Shown here piece after piece: positions 58,415-64,000 of a stretch of DNA of 64,000 nucleotides (its first letter is position 1; every line of letters starts with the position of its first letter). Origin of the DNA: Pipra filicauda (Eukaryota; Chordata; Aves; Passeriformes; Pipridae); contig NW_024104400.1 in NCBI RefSeq assembly GCF_003945595.2, positions 1,151,032 to 1,215,031 on the forward strand, read 5' to 3'. Made by a program: the position numbers and the translations under genes. The notes under the pieces were generated by a model. The model made no database searches. It saw only the letters and a program-made list of their open reading frames with translations, and had not been told where the DNA came from.

Positions 58415-61400
58415 CCTGGCCAGTGCCCACTGGCACAAAACTGAGCTTTGACTGAAAGGTTCTTCAAATCTTTCTGTGATTCACAGGCAAGGGAGGGCTC
58501 CACGAGGACAAAACAACAAAGGAAATTTGAGACAGAGGATTTGTATATCTTGGCTTCAGAAATTAGAAGCCTCCTCTCCACGATGTTTAAAAATATGGGT
58601 TAGGAAAAAAAAATGGAATTAAGAAAAAAAAAAGAAAAGTGAATCTAAGTTGTTATTACTTTATTGAAATAAATCTTTGTGGAATATAAACCAGGCAGTC
58701 ACTGGAGCAGCTCTAATCAGCATCTTGTGTTTTCCCCAAGCAGGCTGAATTTTGGGGGGGTGTCTCTCCTCTTTGCCACTGAAGCAATTCAATCCTTCAG
58801 AACACGTTGGCTTCTGCCGTTACTTTGTGGCATTAATGATTAGGGTTTGTCTCACTGAAAAAAAAAGTAAGAAATCTTATTTCAATTTAAAATACAAAGG
58901 GCCAGATCTCCATCCCATGCAAACCTGCAGAGCTCCATGGGCTCATGTGCAGCTCTGCTGACTGACAGTCACAGAAAACTGTCTGTCTGGGACAGAAAAT
59001 TGTCCCACAACGTTTTTTAACTACAGTGGAGAGAAGTTCAGTGCTTTATTAACTATGTTTTCTTCGAAGCTGCTACTGCATCTTTCAAAGTTCAAAGAAA
59101 AAATATCTTTTAATAAGTTTCACAAATCATCTGAGTTTCTGTGATTTTGGGAGTTTGTTAGAGACTTAGATACTAATTCTGTAACCAACCCTCCAATGCA
59201 ATGAGGGGATGTGGGTCTTCCTCCTCCAGCTCTCATTTTCTTTTGGTGCATTACTAGAAGAATTTGCTATTCAGTTGCAACAAATTGATCTTGCATTTAA
59301 AACATATATTAAATCATTGGTGTGAGTGATGCAACTTTATTACGTGTCAGGAAAAAAATCTATATTATGATAGTTGTTGACAAATGATAATATTATTTTC
59401 CAGCTAAGCACGAGGTGTTAATGCTGCTAAATGGCTGCAAATGTTGACGTTAAAGGCTGCCTGCTGGCCATTTCCAGGTGACATATCTGGGGATTTGGGG
59501 CTATTTCATTTTCCAGCCTTTTTTAAGGCTTCAGGCCCCATCCATAAATTACAGCTGATGACAAAAGTGGAAGCTAACAGTGGCAAAATTAGGCCCACAG
59601 GCAAAATAATTATATATACAGCCTTTAGCAGTGAGGGAGAAAGCCATCAATCAGCCCCCAATTATTCACTAGTTAATCAGCTCTGCCCTTCCTTTATTGA
59701 AGGGTTACAGTGTAATTAAGTTGGCAGCATCCTTTTAATTCATCAAACATACAACACATGGCGGTGTTTGCTGCAATCAGGGGACAGCACCTTTGTGTGC
59801 CTGACCCCTGGCTCTGCTGCAGGAGAGGGGGAAACTTCAGAGGTAAGAGAGACTATTTCTGTGAGAGCAGAGAGGGTGGGCAGGGCTTTCCCACCATCCC
59901 ACGTGCCTGCACCAACTCCAGAAAACTTGTATTAATTGGGTTATTCACACATCACCCAGGGCAGGTGGTTCTAGACCGCGGCATTTATGGATTTAACATC
60001 CTTTTCCCAGCAATCCCTCCCTGATAACGAGATCCAAACATCCCCCTGGGGCCCCTGGATTGATGGGGGACCACGACAGACAGAGCGGCCCCTTCCAGGC
60101 CAGCAAAGCAAACAGCCAATGGATTCATCTCTCCATGAAATATTTTTGTGGAAACCGCGTTTCAGGAAACAACAGAAGCAGCTCTTTGAAGGCAGAACGT
60201 AGTTTTGTATCCTCTCTCAAATTAATGACACTGGATTTTATATTATACAGCAGATTAGTATTTTCAGTGGCTTTTTGCCAGTAAGGAAGTATTTGGATAT
60301 TGATTTTTATCTCACCAGTAATGGAAATAACTCAAGATATTGCACTTCTCTATCCATGCTGAATTTTAACCTGTGGATGCCCTCAATGGCTCTGGCTTTG
60401 CCTTGGATGTAAACCCCAGTAATGCCATTTATTGTGCATGTCATTTTCTTCCTATATTTACCTGACCATAAATCTGTTTTCCTGCCACATCCACTTCCTG
60501 CTCACGGCATCCTCAGAGATGGTGAATGTCCTGGGTGTCCTTCCTACCTTGCAGAATAGATTCAGAATTATTTATTCATAAACAAGCTCTGTGTTTCTAA
60601 CCTGCTTGTAATAATGAAGTTTTATACAATCCTGGGCTCTGCTGCATGATGTGGGCAAACAAACCCAAACCCCTCGACATCTGAATGCACTGGGAATATC
60701 AATGTTAAGAAGCATTGGATCTTGGACAAAAATCTTTATTGCTCTCCAAGTACAAGAGCATTGTCCTTCTGGGCACTTTTTAAATGGTTATTTTACCTCA
60801 TTCAATCTGATTGAAGACATTGGGAAGTTTCTCACTGTAAATAAAAATACCTTTCCCATAGATACAAAAAAATCGCATTTTATTCTATTTTTGTTGTTTC
60901 AGTGTGTTTTTCTTTGGAGGAGAAACACACACAAAAGGATCACATCTCTACCCCCAAATCTCCAGGACACCAAGGGCACAGTCTGGGGCAAATCTGGCCA
61001 ATAATCATCAGCATCACCAAAGACTGACAATGATGCAACAGGAGTGTTAAACATCATTTGTGTTATTCTCCCTTCCAGTAGTTTTGCCCCACCAGACACC
61101 CAATAATTTCACAATGTTCCACATTCTCTGGAATTCAGAGCTCAGACCAAGAGAGGAAGGACAGAAGGTGGGAACATTAACCCTCCTGGCCAGGAACTGT
61201 TATCATCTTGTGATCAACACACGTTGCCCCAACAGCTCAGGGAATCTGATATTCTGAAGTCACTTTGGATTTTTGGCCACTAAATATCCATATGGACAAC
61301 ACGCCACTGTCTTAGTTCAGGAATCAGCTTGGTCTGCCAGATCCTTTGGAAGGAGAACTCTCCCTGAGAGCCACTTGCAGAGATTTTGGGTGCCAATCAC

Positions 61401-61580
61401 CTCTACCACGGTCCACTCTCCTGACAGAACTGGCCCAAGAGCCACCAAAGAATCTGCCCCAGCAAAGAAATTTCCACAAACTAACAGCTACATCCTTGCT
61501 AATAAACCACCAGACTCGACAATTTATTTGTCTCCTGGTTGTGCTCGCGCATCTTTTTTACTATTTGGGGATTTGGACTC
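58415..61580. other. Unique noncoding sequence, possible regulatory stretch
   Basis: No gene is recognised. 59390-59745 is dense in homeodomain-type words, including TAATTAA at 59713-59719 and AGTTAATCAG near 59669, with no simple repeat. It is the most enhancer-like stretch by eye. The 117-codon frame at 60651-61004 is unrecognised. Confidence 0.5.
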
Positions 61581-61602
61581 TTTTTTTTTTTTTTTTTTTT
61601 TT
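61581..61602 (-). repeat. Poly-T run of 22
   Basis: A T run inside a 170-codon plus-strand frame (61273-61785), where it reads as poly-Phe. The frame resembles no known family, and the run argues against it being coding. Confidence 0.95.
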
Positions 61603-64000
61603 GTGACAGAAACTTGGGCTGCCCAATTTGGGTGCTGCATTATCTCGATGTCCCCGAGCATCATCATCTCCTGGAGCCAACGTGTGCCATATTGCAGTCA
61701 AGCCCAGGCAGAACTCAGCAACAATCATGTCAGCAGAGAGTTTTTCACAATGAGATTGTATCTGTTTGTTATTGAGGGTCATTGAATCCCGTCTGTCAGG
61801 GTGATGTTATTGAATAGGTTCAAGTAATAGTTTGTGCTGATTATCAGAAAATATGTTTAAGAACTGTCACTCTGTTTATATCTTTCAGGGTTGCATTTGA
61901 ATTATGCAGATAAGTGGGATCAAGAGGTGTAATGCAGCAAAGTACAATTCCTGATAGAAGCTGAAAAATAAAGTTTGCATCAAATTATCTATAAAAAAAG
62001 GGACTTTGTACATGCCTGTTCTGTTTAAACTGTAAAAGACTGAATGTACAAAAAGCACATTTAGATTTCTTGTTGTTAAGCACTCAGCATGTTTCCAGAT
62101 GACAAAAAATGACACACACAAAAAAAATCTTCAGTATTGTTGTGAAAAGTTGCACAGGAACAAAAATAATTTTTTGCAAGTGTGTTCATTTGAATTTTAG
62201 AAAGATTCAAAAAAATTATTCCAGCAGGTCAAGGAATTCCACAGTCAATTATTCCGCAGTCAGGGAAAACACTTTTTGTGGACAAAATGAATGTTAAAAA
62301 AGTGCCAACTGCAATTTTTAATTCTGCAATAAAACTTTTCCTAGCAGTGAATAAGAACTTAAACCACATCCTTTTTTTTCCTAACCATCTAATTTTGCCA
62401 TTCTAATATACAATTTCAAATTCACTGCATCTTGGTTAATTAAATAAACTATCCAGTTGGAAAAAAAAGCAGACAATCCAGTGTGTCTGCTGGAGCTGAA
62501 CAGTCTGTTGTGATTGTATATATTATTTTATTTGAATAACATTTTGGTTTTATGTATTTTCTATTGTGAATATTTTAGTCGTGTTCTCATGAATGTTTTC
62601 ACGGGCAATTTTTAAGTAATAAGATAATGAATTGTGTGGAAATATATAATAATATAACATAATAAAATAAGATATTATGTGGAAATTTATTCTCTTGGCT
62701 CTTGGGCTTGGATATTACACTGGGGTATAACCAGAAGCAGCACTGGCACTGCCATTGGTTTTCCAGCGAAGACACTGGACTTTGGTTAAACACATATTTT
62801 TTTCTATTGCTGATAATAATTATAATTGCTGATATCACCCTCTTGCTCAGCAGAATTTGGAAGAGTCCTCTCTAACTGCTACTTTTTAGTGATAATTGTT
62901 CCTGAGAATAAAACAAAGTCATGTATTACATTGCTTAGAGAAACAAAAAATAAAATATGAAAATTCAGTCATCTTCAGGGCTTAAATAATGAAAAATAGA
63001 TCTTATTTAGGGTACACAATCATAGCCTCTGTCTAGATATTCATATTTACTTATGCAGACACCAAATGAATTTGACTGCACTTACTAATAGTTCCCAAGA
63101 TAACTTTGAAACTAAATATATTTTCTGTGGTAGAGATACTGAGGATAGAGTGGAATGAGAGGAAGAGATGCCTTGAAGCAAAAACACATTTCAGCTATCC
63201 ATTAATAGTCTGGAAAAGAGATTATTTGGAACAGTCGTGAAGACAAAACAATTATCAATGTGGAAATTGAATATTTAGAATAACCTCTGAACAGTCACGG
63301 AACAAGCACCAAAATTCATGTTTTTGTGTGAACAATAAAAACGACATTTTACCTGACTTCCTAAGCACACAGCTTGAAATGATTGAGGAAAACTAAACTT
63401 CCTCATGGAGAAATGAAGAGGAGGAAAAGCAGACTGAGATGTGGAAGTGAATTCTGTGCTTTGGTTGGCACACGAGGTAGAACGGGCACAAAGTTTTTTA
63501 CACAACAGTTTTTCACCTGTTGGTCCCGGGACAAAAATATCACCTTTATGTGACCTCTACCGAAAAACAGAACCCAGGAAACGTATTTTTTAAAAGGATG
63601 AGAGCTACAAAACCTCTATGGAATGGGTATGTCCATGGCCAACGTTACATCACACCGGCCAATCCATCCCAAGATTCCATGATCCACAGCTGGGAACAAC
63701 AGGCATGAGCAACAACAAGAGCTGACAATGGAAGGAGGCAGAAAACTCTGCATTCTCTCTGCATAAACTCCAAGGGGAATATTGAGCTGAAAATCCACAT
63801 TATAAACATAAAATGGTTGTGTGGCTCTTGAGAGAGGATTTTTCTTTGCATTCCCCCTGCAAGAATGTGTTTCAGCCTAATGCATTGGATTCATTTGTTT
63901 TGTGGAGTGGAGCTAATGGGATGAAGATAAAGTGACTTCCAGGCAGAAAACCTTGTTAATCAAAACCAATTTGGGCCACTTGTACGCGTTGTTCTGACTT
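61603..64000. other. Unique AT-rich noncoding sequence
   Basis: No gene or repeat family is recognised. 62515-62690 is very AT-rich (TATATTATTTTATTT and AATATATAATAATATAAC words). Frames are under 80 codons. Confidence 0.6.

Noticed and set aside
61273..61785. 170-codon plus-strand frame
   Set aside because: It contains a 22-base T run read as poly-Phe and matches no known family; no splice or promoter context.
1..64000. tRNA, rRNA, snRNA, CRISPR or bacterial defence systems
   Set aside because: No B-box-like GGTTCGAATCC, no conserved small-RNA start sequences, no regularly spaced repeats, and the DNA is clearly vertebrate, so none is supported.

Overview
The window looks like bird (Aves) nuclear DNA from a gene-poor, AT-rich region. 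The main evidence is at least 14 pieces of CR1 non-LTR retrotransposon. Most carry the avian-type 3' end: a GAATCA/ATTCTATG-like tail next to a GTTGGAAGGGACC-like block. Simple repeats are sparse and no mammalian SINE or LINE-1 sequence is visible. I cannot tell which bird or which chromosome.

I recognise no intact protein-coding gene, tRNA, rRNA, CRISPR array or bacterial-type feature. Open frames are mostly 60-190 codons on both strands, unordered, and similar to no family I know. The longest ones lie in purine-biased stretches, cross poly-A/T runs, or are antisense to CR1. The only recognisable protein-coding relic is a decayed CR1 reverse transcriptase on the + strand (about 31445-32266). 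A shorter RT-domain relic sits on the - strand at the far end of the 56228-56985 CR1. The window is best read as intergenic or deep-intronic sequence.

Layout. 1-14 kb is unique sequence with one old CR1 scrap and small tandem duplications. 14.4-15.6 kb holds two CR1 copies in the same orientation. 15.6-22.2 kb is AT-rich with AT and CA microsatellites and an RFX-like palindrome. About 22.2-22.7 kb is a compact CpG-rich block, the best promoter candidate. 23.9-24.5 kb is a cluster of three CR1 pieces lying tail to tail. 24.5-31.4 kb is unique. 31.4-32.7 kb holds the old CR1 RT relic plus a second, opposing CR1. 32.7-47.4 kb is unique and includes a 70-base A run at 42836-42905 beside a possible minus-strand exon. 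47.4-57.0 kb holds five CR1 copies, two of them abutting. 57-64 kb is unique, AT-rich and has long T runs.

With no genes, no pathway can be reconstructed. The leads are the CpG block with a CTCF-like core, a few motif-dense stretches that may be conserved regulatory elements, the arrangement of the CR1 copies, and a few exon-like segments bounded by good splice signals. All need a cross-species alignment or RNA data, neither of which I have.
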